Shown: positions 37,801 to 46,318, numbered from the stretch's first letter. The stretch: DNA of 64,000 nt from Blautia glucerasea (GCF_020537505.1 NZ_JAJBMO010000022.1:9104-73103); one strand, 5' to 3'. A program made the numbers and translations. The notes: generated from the sequence alone by a model not told the origin.

Positions 37801-37831
37801 GAAATCTACAATATAAAATTCTAATTTATGT

Positions 37832-37858
37832 CAGGCTTATTTTAAGCCTGGCATTTTT
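37832..37858 (+). terminator. Intrinsic terminator after the transposase gene
   Basis: CAGGCTT (37832-37838) pairs with AAGCCTG (37844-37850), extended by A-T pairs, followed by GCATTTTTA on the plus strand. Confidence 0.75.
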
Positions 37859-37889
37859 ATGATACCGTCTAATTTAAATCAGGTATCAT
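37859..37889. terminator. Second hairpin between transposase and hypothetical gene
   Basis: ATGATACC (37859-37866) pairs with GGTATCAT (37882-37889) around a 15-nt AT-rich loop; TTTTAG follows on the plus strand. It ends 1 bp from the stop of the convergent hypothetical gene, so may serve either strand. Confidence 0.5.
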
Positions 37890-37890
37890 T

Positions 37891-38484
37891 TTAGCGGTCT
37901 GCACCCAGGCTTCCCTCTCCTGGAAAATGCAATTCGTACATTTCCCGGGCGGCGCGGGTGACGATTCCAAGCTCTTCTTCCAGCTTCAGTGTCTGTGGAA
38001 GCTCTACTGCGGTGTGGTAAATGTCGGCTTTCAGCTTATCCTTCGCCTGCTCGCTGCTCATCTTCAGGATGCCAAACAGGGTACTGTTATAAGCCTTATC
38101 GGACTCACTGAGCTCCATATAGGTCTTTACCATGTGGCAGCATTCTCTGTAAAGAAGATCCTCATAATCCTTGCCTTTGGCTCTCAGCTCCTGAAATTTC
38201 ATCCTGTCCAGCTGCTTCATGATCTCCTTGCGGCCGCCGCGAACGCCCATAAAACGCTTGCTGCTGTCTCTGTTAAACTCCATCAGCATCCAAAGTGCAA
38301 TAAAACCATCTGCGCGGGTATCTCCGCCCAGCTCAGACTTATCCTGATAACGGATGTCCCAAAGCTCCTTGCGGATCTTGTTCAGCTCTGGCTCCTCTCC
38401 TGCCTCAATGGACATGTTCAAAAGCGCCAGACGTTTAGCCGGGTCCGCTTCTCTGTAGTATTGTGTAATAGTTGGGGTATCCAT
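37891..38484 (-). CDS. Hypothetical protein, DUF6553-like
   Basis: A 197-residue, mostly helical, charged cytoplasmic protein without signal peptide or membrane segment. It begins MDTPTITQYYREADPAKRLA and contains WDIRYQ, ADGFIALWMLMEFNR, MGVRGGRKEIMKQL and REMYELHFPGEG. It resembles, from memory only, the uncharacterised DUF6553 family of Lachnospiraceae; I do not recognise an enzyme or binding motif. AGGAG precedes the ATG. It follows glf by 11 bp, so the two are probably one transcript, which hints at a role near galactofuranose metabolism but proves nothing. Confidence 0.7.
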   Translation of the reverse strand: MDTPTITQYYREADPAKRLALLNMSIEAGEEPELNKIRKELWDIRYQDKSELGGDTRADGFIALWMLMEFNRDSSKRFMGVRGGRKEIMKQLDRMKFQELRAKGKDYEDLLYRECCHMVKTYMELSESDKAYNSTLFGILKMSSEQAKDKLKADIYHTAVELPQTLKLEEELGIVTRAAREMYELHFPGEGSLGADR

Positions 38485-38495
38485 AGTTTTCTCCT

Positions 38496-39611
38496 TTATG
38501 CTTCTTCGTAGGTCAGCTCTGTCTCAGCCATGGAAAGAGCTTCCTCAATTACTTTATCCATGTCCATATAGCGGTACATTCCAAGACGTCCGCCAAATAG
38601 CACGTTCTTCTCTTCTAATGCCCTGCGCTCGTATTTGTCAAAAAGCTCATCATTCTTCGGATTATTAATCGGATAATAAGGCTCCTTGCCCTTCTCCCAT
38701 GCTGCCGGATATTCTCTTGTGATAACCGTCTTCGGCTGTGTGCCAAATTCAAAGTGCTTGTGCTCGATGATACGGGTATACGGCACCTCGTAGTCGGTGT
38801 AGTTCACAACTGCATTTCCCTGATAGTTGCCCATATCCAGAGTCTCTGTCTCGAAACGCAGGGAACGGTATTCCAGCTCGCCGTAGCAATAATCGTAAAA
38901 TTCATCGATCATACCGGTAAACAGGATCTTATCTGCCTGTGAGGTAAGCTCCTCTCTATTTGTAAAAAAGTCGGTCTTCAGGCAAACCTGTACGCCCTCC
39001 AGAAGCTTCTTCACAATGCGGGTATAGCCGCCCTTGGGAATACCCTGGTATGGATCCTTGAAATAGTTATTATCGTAAGTATAACGAAGCGGAAGTCTCT
39101 TAATGATAAATGCAGGAAGATCCTTGCACTCTCTTCCCCACTGCTTGCGGGTGTAGCCCTCTACCAGCTTCTCATACACATCCTGTCCAACCAGCGCCAG
39201 AGCCTGCTCTTCCAGGTTCTTCGGATGGGTAATGTGCATACGGCTGATCTGCTCCTGGATCTTCGCCTTGGCTTCTGCTGGTGTCTTTACGCCCCACAGC
39301 TGGTGGAAGGTATTCATATTAAATGGAAGGTTATAGAGCTCATCCTTATATACTGCGATCGGTGAATTAACGAAATGGTTAAACTCTGTAAACTGGTTCA
39401 CATAGTCCCAGATTTCCCTCTTGGAGGTATGGAAAATATGGGCACCGTACTTGTGCACCTGGATTCCTTCCACTTCCTCTGTGTAAATATTACCGCCGAT
39501 ATGATCACGCTTGTCGATCACCAGGCAGGTCTTGCCTTTCTTGGTGGCTTCATGGGCAAATACAGCTCCAAAAAGTCCGGCTCCTACGATCAAATAATCA
39601 TATTTCTTCAT
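38496..39611 (-). CDS. glf: UDP-galactopyranose mutase
   Basis: Flavoenzyme that converts UDP-galactopyranose to UDP-galactofuranose for cell-surface glycans. The 371-residue protein begins with the FAD-binding Rossmann motif YLIVGAGLFGAVFA, continues with DKRDHIGGN and the family block KYGAHIFHTSKREIW, and has GYTRKQWG and a conserved RLPLRYTYDNNYF (Arg in substrate binding), then GRLGMYRYMDMD near the C-terminus. Length is typical. AAAGGGG precedes the ATG. No galactofuranosyltransferase is in the window; the downstream hypothetical gene is the only operon partner. Confidence 0.96.
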   Translation of the reverse strand: MKKYDYLIVGAGLFGAVFAHEATKKGKTCLVIDKRDHIGGNIYTEEVEGIQVHKYGAHIFHTSKREIWDYVNQFTEFNHFVNSPIAVYKDELYNLPFNMNTFHQLWGVKTPAEAKAKIQEQISRMHITHPKNLEEQALALVGQDVYEKLVEGYTRKQWGRECKDLPAFIIKRLPLRYTYDNNYFKDPYQGIPKGGYTRIVKKLLEGVQVCLKTDFFTNREELTSQADKILFTGMIDEFYDYCYGELEYRSLRFETETLDMGNYQGNAVVNYTDYEVPYTRIIEHKHFEFGTQPKTVITREYPAAWEKGKEPYYPINNPKNDELFDKYERRALEEKNVLFGGRLGMYRYMDMDKVIEEALSMAETELTYEEA

Positions 39612-39782
39612 CTTGTGTTGCCCCTTTCTGTGTGGGAATTGCAGAATTCATCTGCCTGTGTATGGTCCAACACCATTATTTAAAATTCACAGCCGCAGAT
39701 TCTCGTCCTTTTCTGCCAGACGCTTCTATTAAAACGTCTTCCATTCCCTGCTAAAGATGTTATTATTATAACAAATTTTCAG

Positions 39783-39822
39783 AAAAAAAGGTAGCCCTTT
39801 CCATCTAAGGACTACCTTTTTT
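39783..39822 (-). terminator. Intrinsic terminator after putP
   Basis: On the minus strand AAAAAAGGTAGTCC pairs with GGGCTACCTTTTTT (one G-U), with a 3' T-run, 27 bp past the putP stop codon. The gap on to glf (39612-39782) contains a TATAAT-like box at about 39765-39770 but no clear -35. Confidence 0.88.
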
Positions 39823-39848
39823 ATAAAACTTTTATTTTTTACAAATAA

Positions 39849-41384
39849 TTACTTTGCAGCCACCTTATCGAATTCGTCCGTAATCTCTTTAGATGGAGCC
39901 TTAGTCGCAAGGCTGACGATCACGATCATCACCAGGCTGAGCAGAAAGCCAACAGCCAGGGAGTAAAGTCCGGTGTAGGCTCCAAGTGTCTGTCCGCCAA
40001 CTAACGGGATGTAGTCCCAGATAATAACGGTAAGTCCACCGGTCACCATACCAGCAATAGCACCTGGAAGGTTGGTTCTTCTCCAGAAGAGGGACATTAC
40101 CACGATTGGTCCAAACGCGGAACCAAGGCCTGCCCATGCGTTGGAAACCAGTCCCATAATACTGCTGTCCGGATTCCATGCAATGACAAATGCGATCACC
40201 GCGATCACAATAACGGTAATACGGCTTACTTTCAGGATTTCCTTAGAATCCGCATCTTTCTTGATAAAGCTGTGATACAGGTCCTCAGACACTGCAGAAG
40301 CTGTTACAAGAAGCTGGGAATCCGCTGTGGACATGATTGCAGCAAGAATTCCGCAGAGAAACAGCCCGCCAATAAACGGAAGGGCAAGCTCTGAGGTAAA
40401 TACCTTACGGATCATCTCAATAAAAACACTCTCAGAAGAAGCGGCACCGTTCTCTCCAAGAATGGTTGGAAGCAGATAAGCTCTTCCGATCACAGCGATT
40501 GCAAATGCAGCTGTCAGGGAAAGAAGATCCCATACAATGGCGATTGCCCAGGATTTCTTCAGTTCTTTCTCATTCTTAACTGCCATAAATCTTACCAGTA
40601 CGTGAGGCATTCCACAATATCCAAAGCCCCATGCCAGCTGGGAAAAGATCTCAACAAAAGTATATGGTCTGTCCCCATTCATAAACGGGTTCAGATATGC
40701 GCCTGCGCCGCCAGTCACACCACTCTGGGAGATCAGGTCTGTAAGATTACCCGGAAGCAGGAAATACGCTACCAGCGGCACGACAAGAAGTCCAATGAGC
40801 ATCAGGGTTCCCTGCACAAAGTCTGTTACACAGACCGCCATAAAGCCGCCCATAAAGGTGTAGCAGAGAATAACCGCAGCTCCAATAGCCAGAGCCACAT
40901 GATAATCAAGTCCGAATACAGTATTGAACAGCTTACCACCTGCTGCCAGTGCAGATGCTGTATATACCAGGAAAAAGATGACGATCACAATGGATGAGAT
41001 CAGAAGCAGAATCTTTTTCTTATCACGGTAACGGTTCTCAAAGAACGCTGGAATCGTCATGGAATTGTTTGCCATGATGGTATATTTACGAAGTCTTCCG
41101 GATATACATACCCAGTTCAGAACAGTTCCGATAAAAAGTCCTACTGCAATCCAGATTTGTCCGGAACCGAAAGAATAAATTGCTCCAGGAAGGCCCATCA
41201 GAAGCCAGCCGCTCATATCCGAAGCCTGTGCGGAAAGTGCTGCCACCCATCCGTTCAGCCCTCGTCCTCCAAGGAAGTAATCCTCTGAGCTGGAGGTCTT
41301 TTTCATGTAAACCGCGCCGATGACGATCATCATGGCAAGGTAGAACACAAAAGCAATCAGAATTATCACTGTTGTACCACTCAA
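39849..41384 (-). CDS. putP: Sodium/proline symporter
   Basis: A 511-residue member of the solute:sodium symporter family with about 13 membrane helices. Family landmarks: SSEDYFLGGRGLNGWVAALS near residue 32, QASDMSGWLLMGLPGA (Na+ and substrate site), YTFMGGFMAVCVTDFVQG (about 180-197), FGYCGMPHVLVRFMA and ILAAIMSTADSQLLV (about 345-360). These match PutP closely, so proline uptake is the best prediction. The start is TTG at 41382-41384, placed 6 nt after AGGAGGAG; no ATG is available nearby. It stands alone with its own terminator. Confidence 0.92.
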   Translation of the reverse strand: MSGTTVIILIAFVFYLAMMIVIGAVYMKKTSSSEDYFLGGRGLNGWVAALSAQASDMSGWLLMGLPGAIYSFGSGQIWIAVGLFIGTVLNWVCISGRLRKYTIMANNSMTIPAFFENRYRDKKKILLLISSIVIVIFFLVYTASALAAGGKLFNTVFGLDYHVALAIGAAVILCYTFMGGFMAVCVTDFVQGTLMLIGLLVVPLVAYFLLPGNLTDLISQSGVTGGAGAYLNPFMNGDRPYTFVEIFSQLAWGFGYCGMPHVLVRFMAVKNEKELKKSWAIAIVWDLLSLTAAFAIAVIGRAYLLPTILGENGAASSESVFIEMIRKVFTSELALPFIGGLFLCGILAAIMSTADSQLLVTASAVSEDLYHSFIKKDADSKEILKVSRITVIVIAVIAFVIAWNPDSSIMGLVSNAWAGLGSAFGPIVVMSLFWRRTNLPGAIAGMVTGGLTVIIWDYIPLVGGQTLGAYTGLYSLAVGFLLSLVMIVIVSLATKAPSKEITDEFDKVAAK

Positions 41385-41489
41385 TTTTTTCTCCTCCTCT
41401 GTTATAAAATTTGCTGTTCCCGATTACCCGGACAGCAAAATAACATATTTCATACTTTACCACAGAAGAGTATGAAAGTGCAAGTGATA

Positions 41490-42041
41490 TTATATATTTT
41501 TTCGTTTTTCTTTCAAATAAACATGCTTAATATACCACAACGCCTTCTCTTCACCCTTGTCGTTCAAAATCCGAAGTAGTCCCTCCAGCTCCTTCCTGGT
41601 CTGCGGATGCACAAACCACAGCTTGGGCTTGCTTTTCAAAAAATATTCCAAGGGCTGGTGATTGTCATAGGCATCTCCCAGATAGGTCCGGGATGCACTG
41701 ATCCGGTCCATTACCATCTCTGCAACGTATTTCCTGGGCATTTCCGCACCCATGATCACATGCTCCGGATCATTTATGGAATAATCCACCCAGTGCTCGT
41801 AATGGTGCTTATTGCGCCCCTTATGATGCAGCCAGGCAGTGGAAACTCCGATATCTTCACGTTCCGCGTTATTAGGACTTCTGTTTCCCTGATAATATTT
41901 ACAGCCCACCAGGAATTCCGCCGGTGAATATTTGGAAAGGTCATGGAGAAGTCCCTGTTTGTAAAGTCCGATCTTGAAGCAATAGCGCATGACCATCAGC
42001 TTATGCCTGGTAATTGTTTTAAAGTGAAGCCACGGATGCAT
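41490..42041 (-). CDS. DUF5662 family protein
   Basis: A 183-residue cytoplasmic protein starting MHPWLHFKTITRHKLMVMRY. Features include the short helical segment GLLHDLSKYSPAEF and a His-rich block AWLHHKGRNKHHYEHW (about residues 75-92), which with HDLSK resembles a metal-binding HD-like phosphohydrolase arrangement. The DUF5662 name is from memory of this pattern. Start ATG 42041 follows AAAGGAGG by 10 nt and overlaps the end of the GH13-like gene by 23 bp, so they are coupled. Function not known. Confidence 0.75.
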   Translation of the reverse strand: MHPWLHFKTITRHKLMVMRYCFKIGLYKQGLLHDLSKYSPAEFLVGCKYYQGNRSPNNAEREDIGVSTAWLHHKGRNKHHYEHWVDYSINDPEHVIMGAEMPRKYVAEMVMDRISASRTYLGDAYDNHQPLEYFLKSKPKLWFVHPQTRKELEGLLRILNDKGEEKALWYIKHVYLKEKRKNI

Positions 42042-44049
42042 TCCCAGAGGACCTCCTTTCCGCGTTGGCATTTTCCAGCACTGTGTTGCCTGACACTTCA
42101 GCTTTATCATCAGCCTTCCCAGTCCCTTCTAAAGGCACAATTTCATTTTTTTTCCCTTTGGATTTAAGCTTCTTCTCCGGCTCTGGCTTCTTCACGCCCT
42201 TAAGTACAACCACAGTACGCGGTCCTACCTCCACAGCCCGCCCATAAGCCAGCCCATTCTCCCCGTAAAATCCATCACAGGTCAGATCTCCGGTATCCAT
42301 CACTTTCTTCCATTCCATGCCCTCTGGAAGTGTTGGAAGCGCCATATTCCTGATTTCCCAGTGGAAGTTAAAGCCTACATAAAGAAAATCATCCTCTTTT
42401 CCATCTGGAAGCTGTGCATATTTCCCACACAGCATCACGCCGATCATACGGCTGGTGTTTTCCATATTGCAGAACCATGCACGTTCTCCGTGGAAAGACA
42501 TATCCGGAAAACCCTTTCCAAGATAATCTGCCTCTTTCATGCTTTCATTCATGTGAAGAACCGGATGGGCTTTTCGAAGGGCCACAGCCTTTTTTACAAA
42601 AGCAAGCATGCTGGCATTTTTTCGAAATCCCCGCCAGTCGATCCAGCCAATGGGATTATCCTGACAATATGCATTGTTATTTCCGCCCTGGGAATTGCCG
42701 ATCTCGTCGCCACCGTAGATCATAGGCACTCCCTGGGAAAACAGAAGCATGGCAAACGCAGCCCGCATCTGCCGCTCCCTCATCTGGCGGATCCACTGCT
42801 TCCGGCTCGGTCCCTCAATGCCGCAGTTCCAGGAATAATTGTAGCTGCAACCATCGTTATTACCCTCACCGTTTGCCTCGTTATGCTTATAATTATAGGA
42901 AACAAGGTCATTCAGGGTAAATCCATCCTGACAAGTGATATAATTGATTACCCCATGATCATCCGGATTATGACGGATCCGGTACTGTACTGCCGGAACC
43001 ATGTCCTCGTCACTTTTCAGGAATCTGCGCATATCCTGGAGGAATCCAAGATTGTACTCTGCGAAGCTGCGCTTATTTCCCTTATGGTTCTTATAAAGGG
43101 CCACTGTATCCATTCCATCTGCCATCACCTTCGTTCCTGCAAGCAGACCGTCCTTCATGATCAGATCCAGAGGTGCACCCTGTCCCAAAACATGAAAACC
43201 GTCTACATGATAATTCTGTTTCCAGAACTGCAAAGCCCGAAGCGCCATCAGAGGATTTGCCTCTGCCGGAAAATACATCTCCATAATGCAGCCAATCCCT
43301 GCCTTATGAAAAGCCTTGATCATATCGCAAAATTCTTTATGGGGATCCTTTGTGGCGCAATAAGCACTTTTGGGTGCAAAATAGTAGCCATTTCCATAGC
43401 CCCAGTAATTTATTTCGTCCTTTTTGCCCCTCTGGGAAACCAGGCCATCTGGCTCTTTTAGACGGCTTACTTCCATAAATTCATAGGCAGGCATCAGCTC
43501 TACCGTATTGATTCCCAGTTCCTGCCAATAGGGGATCATCTGGATCAGTCCTGAAAAAGTGCCCCGAAGTCCGGCTGCCATCTTCGCCTGCTTCGTATAT
43601 CCACGCACATGAACTTTATATAGGATCATATCCCCAAAATCTGTTTCCGGTGTCTGCTCATCCTCCCAGTCGTATCCATCTCCTGACCAGAAGCCGCAGC
43701 GCACCTTATGGAGATTCTCGGTCCATACTTCCCCGAAACGCTCTCTTCCGCTGATCCGGCTGGCACAGGGATCCAGATAAATTTCTCCGTTAATTTTGAA
43801 ATTATATTCCAGATTGGTTACATTTAATTTTTTTAAAAATACGGAAAAAATCCGTCCAGTCCGGTATTTTTCATCCAGAAGAAGTTCATAAAAAGGCTCC
43901 TTTCCACTTTTTCTATAGAGAAGCAGGAAAACCTCGGAGTCCTCTTCCGCTTCCACTGCAAAATTATATCCATCTGCCATTCTGCTCGCCCCAAGTATAA
44001 GGGGATACCCTGATGTCACGATCACACTCTTATTTCCCGGTATTGCCAC
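42019..44049 (-). CDS. GlgX/isoamylase-like GH13 protein lacking catalytic residues
   Basis: A 676-residue protein with an N-terminal E-set/CBM48-like domain (about 10-110), an alpha-amylase barrel (about 140-520) and a C-terminal beta domain. It clearly aligns to glycogen debranching enzymes (NDLVSYNYKHNEANGEGN, FSQGVPMIYGGDEIGNSQGG, NAYCQDNPIGWIDW). However, GH13 region II reads VDGFHVLG (residues about 282-289) where the nucleophile Asp of GFRFD should be; region III has MADGMD in place of AEPWD; region I EMYFPAEAN has lost DxxxNH; region IV is CQDGFTL rather than AHDGFTL. It is thus probably not an active hydrolase. Start GTG 44049 is 9 nt after AGGAGG. Confidence 0.88.
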   Translation of the reverse strand: MAIPGNKSVIVTSGYPLILGASRMADGYNFAVEAEEDSEVFLLLYRKSGKEPFYELLLDEKYRTGRIFSVFLKKLNVTNLEYNFKINGEIYLDPCASRISGRERFGEVWTENLHKVRCGFWSGDGYDWEDEQTPETDFGDMILYKVHVRGYTKQAKMAAGLRGTFSGLIQMIPYWQELGINTVELMPAYEFMEVSRLKEPDGLVSQRGKKDEINYWGYGNGYYFAPKSAYCATKDPHKEFCDMIKAFHKAGIGCIMEMYFPAEANPLMALRALQFWKQNYHVDGFHVLGQGAPLDLIMKDGLLAGTKVMADGMDTVALYKNHKGNKRSFAEYNLGFLQDMRRFLKSDEDMVPAVQYRIRHNPDDHGVINYITCQDGFTLNDLVSYNYKHNEANGEGNNDGCSYNYSWNCGIEGPSRKQWIRQMRERQMRAAFAMLLFSQGVPMIYGGDEIGNSQGGNNNAYCQDNPIGWIDWRGFRKNASMLAFVKKAVALRKAHPVLHMNESMKEADYLGKGFPDMSFHGERAWFCNMENTSRMIGVMLCGKYAQLPDGKEDDFLYVGFNFHWEIRNMALPTLPEGMEWKKVMDTGDLTCDGFYGENGLAYGRAVEVGPRTVVVLKGVKKPEPEKKLKSKGKKNEIVPLEGTGKADDKAEVSGNTVLENANAERRSSGNASVASL

Positions 44050-44115
44050 TTTATAAGCCCTCCTGTCTTTGTCTGATGTCACGTCTCGCCCAGCAGCTGT
44101 ACTCTTGCAAAACTT

Positions 44116-44871
44116 TTAAGATTTCAGATCCAGCTCTACCGGACAATGATCCGATCCCATGATCTCACTGTGGATCTTCGCATCTTCCAGATTCTCTTTC
44201 AACGACGGAGATGTTATGAAATAGTCAATTCTCCATCCGGCGTTCTTCTCTCTTGCCTTGAACCGGTAAGACCACCAGGAATAGGCACCTTCCTGATCTG
44301 GGTAAAAATAGCGGAACGTATCAATAAATCCAGCCTCCAGCATCCTGGTAAAGCAGGTACGCTCTTCGTCTGTGAAGCCGGCATTCATCCTGTTGGTCTT
44401 AGGATTCTTCAGGTCGATCTCCTGGTGTGCCACGTTCATGTCGCCGCAGCAGATCACAGGCTTTTTCTCCTGAAGCTTCAAAAGGTAAGCCAGGAAATCC
44501 TTTTCCCATTCCATGCGGTATTCCAGTCTGCGAAGCTCAGACTGGGAATTGGGGGTGTACACCGTAACCAGATAAAAATCCTCCATCTCAGCGGTAATCA
44601 CCCTGCCCTCTTTGTCATGCTCTTCTATTCCAAGACCGTAGGTCACGGACAGTGGCTCTTTCTTCGTAAATACCGCAGTTCCAGAATAGCCTTTACGGTT
44701 GGCATAGTTCCAATATTGATAATAGCCTGGAAGCTCCAGCTTCACCTGGTTTTCCTGGCATTTCGTCTCCTGCAGACAAAAAATATCCGCATCCAGCTTC
44801 GAAAAGCTCTCTTCAAAGCCCTTGGTGATACATGCGCGGATTCCATTTACATTCCATGATACAAGCTTCAT
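44116..44871 (-). CDS. xth: Exodeoxyribonuclease III
   Basis: AP endonuclease / 3'-5' exonuclease in base-excision repair. The 251-residue protein has [13 protein letters not shown] (Asn metal site), CLQETKC (catalytic Glu, about residue 34), VTVYTPNSQ (Tyr), [14 protein letters not shown] (Asp/Asn), GWRIDYF and the C-terminal [10 protein letters not shown] (catalytic Asp-His). All catalytic residues are intact. ATG 44871 follows GGAG by 6 nt. A promoter overlaps that of the divergent DUF1292 gene. Confidence 0.96.
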   Translation of the reverse strand: MKLVSWNVNGIRACITKGFEESFSKLDADIFCLQETKCQENQVKLELPGYYQYWNYANRKGYSGTAVFTKKEPLSVTYGLGIEEHDKEGRVITAEMEDFYLVTVYTPNSQSELRRLEYRMEWEKDFLAYLLKLQEKKPVICCGDMNVAHQEIDLKNPKTNRMNAGFTDEERTCFTRMLEAGFIDTFRYFYPDQEGAYSWWSYRFKAREKNAGWRIDYFITSPSLKENLEDAKIHSEIMGSDHCPVELDLKS

Positions 44872-44978
44872 GTTATTCTCCAATCGGTAAAAATTATGGT
44901 TACTGCCCACATATTTCACAATACTTTATGAAGCGGTGTATTATCTGTGAACAGTTATTATATTCTAACATTTTCTCT

Positions 44979-45006
44979 ATTATAACACAGATTTTCCTAT
45001 TCACAA
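44979..45006 (-). promoter_or_regulatory. Promoter of exodeoxyribonuclease III gene
   Basis: Minus strand TTGTGA (45001-45006), 16-bp spacer, TATAAT (44979-44984). Its -35 box overlaps the -35 box of the divergent promoter for the DUF1292 gene. Confidence 0.7.
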
Positions 45007-45028
45007 AACCTTATTTTTCTGGTACAAT
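45000..45028 (+). promoter_or_regulatory. Promoter of the DUF1292 gene
   Basis: TTCACA (45000-45005), 17-bp spacer, TACAAT (45023-45028). It overlaps the divergent exodeoxyribonuclease promoter, so the two may compete for RNA polymerase. Confidence 0.65.
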
Positions 45029-45040
45029 CTAAATACTACC

Positions 45041-45129
45041 CGGGCACGGCGTTTCTAGGGAAACGTAAAAGAAAAAAGCCCGATGTTACCTTGTTTTACG
45101 GTGTAATTATGATTGTTCACAGGTAACAT
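45041..45129 (+). ncRNA. Structured 5' leader of the DUF1292 gene
   Basis: Two consecutive foldable units are seen. The first: CGGGC (45041-45045) with GCCCG (45078-45082), enclosing CGTTTC/GAAACG (45050-45055/45060-45065) and an A-rich 3' strand. The second: ATGTTACC (45083-45090) with GGTAACAT (45122-45129), extended by TG/CA. The leader is about 130 nt long. I do not recognise a known riboswitch class. Confidence 0.5.
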
Positions 45130-45165
45130 ATAAATACAAATTTTTTATAAAGTGAGGTATTTTCA

Positions 45166-45561
45166 ATGAGTGATTTAGATATGACTAACTCTTGCAGCAG
45201 CTGTGGAAGCAGCTCTTCCTGCGGCGGTTCTGACTGCTCTACCTGCGGCGGATGCAGCACAGATGCGAACCAGCACAGCACCATTACCCTTACCATGGAG
45301 GATGATACCGAGGTAGAATGCGCCATCCTTACCATTTTCCCGGTAGACGCTAAGGAATATATCGCGCTTCTTCCACTTGACGAAGAGGGACAGAACCATG
45401 ACGGCGAAGTTTATCTGTATTCCTTCGCCCGCACCGAAACAGGTGCCCCAATGCTTTCCAACATTGAGAGCGACGAGGAGTATAATAAGGCTGCTATCGC
45501 ATTTGATACGGTTTTACAGAATGCACGCGAGGCAGAGGCTGCTGGAGAACCATTAGAGTAA
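45166..45561 (+). CDS. DUF1292 family protein with Cys-rich N-terminus
   Basis: A 131-residue acidic cytoplasmic protein. The N-terminus carries six cysteines in CSSCGSSSSCGG and CSTCGGC (residues 10-30), a probable metal-binding cluster. Residues about 38-105 are a DUF1292 (YrzB-like) domain: ITLTMEDDTEVECAILTIF, EYIALLPLDEEG and EVYLYSFA. The family function is unknown; in other Firmicutes DUF1292 genes lie near ruvX/alaS. GTGAGG precedes the ATG. It is monocistronic with a structured leader and a bidirectional terminator downstream. Confidence 0.85.
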   Translation: MSDLDMTNSCSSCGSSSSCGGSDCSTCGGCSTDANQHSTITLTMEDDTEVECAILTIFPVDAKEYIALLPLDEEGQNHDGEVYLYSFARTETGAPMLSNIESDEEYNKAAIAFDTVLQNAREAEAAGEPLE

Positions 45562-45574
45562 ACCGGGCCCCAGG

Positions 45575-45640
45575 GCATGTTTGAAAAAGGCTTTCGCATC
45601 CGTTGAAAAGCCCTGAAAGTCTTAACAGGATTTTCAGCCG
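45575..45640. repeat. Small TGAAAA-type inverted repeat
   Basis: GCATGTTTGAAAAAGGCTTTC resembles the left arm of the 19656-19819 element, while the far side carries the inverted word GGATTTTCAGCC; GGCTTTC/GAAAAGCC makes an internal hairpin. It may be a degraded member of the same family. Confidence 0.35.
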
Positions 45641-45656
45641 AATTTCTACACATATA

Positions 45657-45704
45657 AAAGGCAGGTGTCTGTGATTATTCGTTTTATCACATTCACCTGC
45701 TTTT
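45657..45704. terminator. Bidirectional terminator between DUF1292 gene and dut
   Basis: AAAAGGCAGGTG pairs with CACCTGCTTTT, continued inward by TGTGAT/ATCACA after a small internal loop. A and T tracts flank both sides, suiting the convergent genes. Confidence 0.85.
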
Positions 45705-45805
45705 ATAGTGGTCTTTTATATTGATCTCTTATATTTGACTCTTACGACTGGCTTACTACTTACGCTGGCACCCTCTATATCAGCCGTCCAGCAGGACGCC
45801 GCCCA

Positions 45806-46318
45806 CTACTTCGTAGTGCTTCCAAATCCGCCATTTCTCACATCGGTCACATCATCATCCACAGTAATTCCATATTCTACGAAAATCCCCTGCATAAAGC
45901 CGGTATCTGCCTTCAACTCCACCACTTTTCCCTCATTGGTATCGTTGGTCAGCTTGGCAAAAATATGCCCTTCATTGTCAGAATAAAAATAATCGCTGTC
46001 GATAATCCCAACCGTGTTATTCAGCTGTAAACGGAACTTAAATCCCAGGCCACTTCTTGGATAACATTTCAGCACCCACTCCTGGTCCATTTCCACACGG
46101 ATTCCGGTAGGGATCTTGATGGTCTCACCTGGCTTGATGGTAAAACCAGCTGGGGAAAAGAAATCGTAGCCTGCACTTCCAGCTGTCGCACGTCTTGGAA
46201 GGCGGATTCCTTCATATACCTTCTCAGCTTCATCAGCAGTCACGCCGGAAAAGGCATCCATCCAGTCTGCTGCAAAGCGCTCTTTACTTACTTTGTGAAA
46301 TTTCGCAATTCTCTTCAT
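45806..46318 (-). CDS. dut: dUTP diphosphatase (dUTPase)
   Basis: Hydrolyses dUTP to dUMP and PPi, preventing uracil in DNA. The 170-residue trimeric-type enzyme shows all five motifs: AGYDFFSP (about residues 48-55), CYPRSGLGFK (about 84), NTVGIIDSDYF (about 100), GFMQGIFVEYG (about 140) and the C-terminal P-loop-like NGGFGSTTK. Length is slightly above the usual 145-150 because of an N-terminal extension and a DNEGH insertion. GGAGG precedes ATG 46318. It follows pnp by 174 bp, with a hairpin between. Confidence 0.94.
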   Translation of the reverse strand: MKRIAKFHKVSKERFAADWMDAFSGVTADEAEKVYEGIRLPRRATAGSAGYDFFSPAGFTIKPGETIKIPTGIRVEMDQEWVLKCYPRSGLGFKFRLQLNNTVGIIDSDYFYSDNEGHIFAKLTNDTNEGKVVELKADTGFMQGIFVEYGITVDDDVTDVRNGGFGSTTK

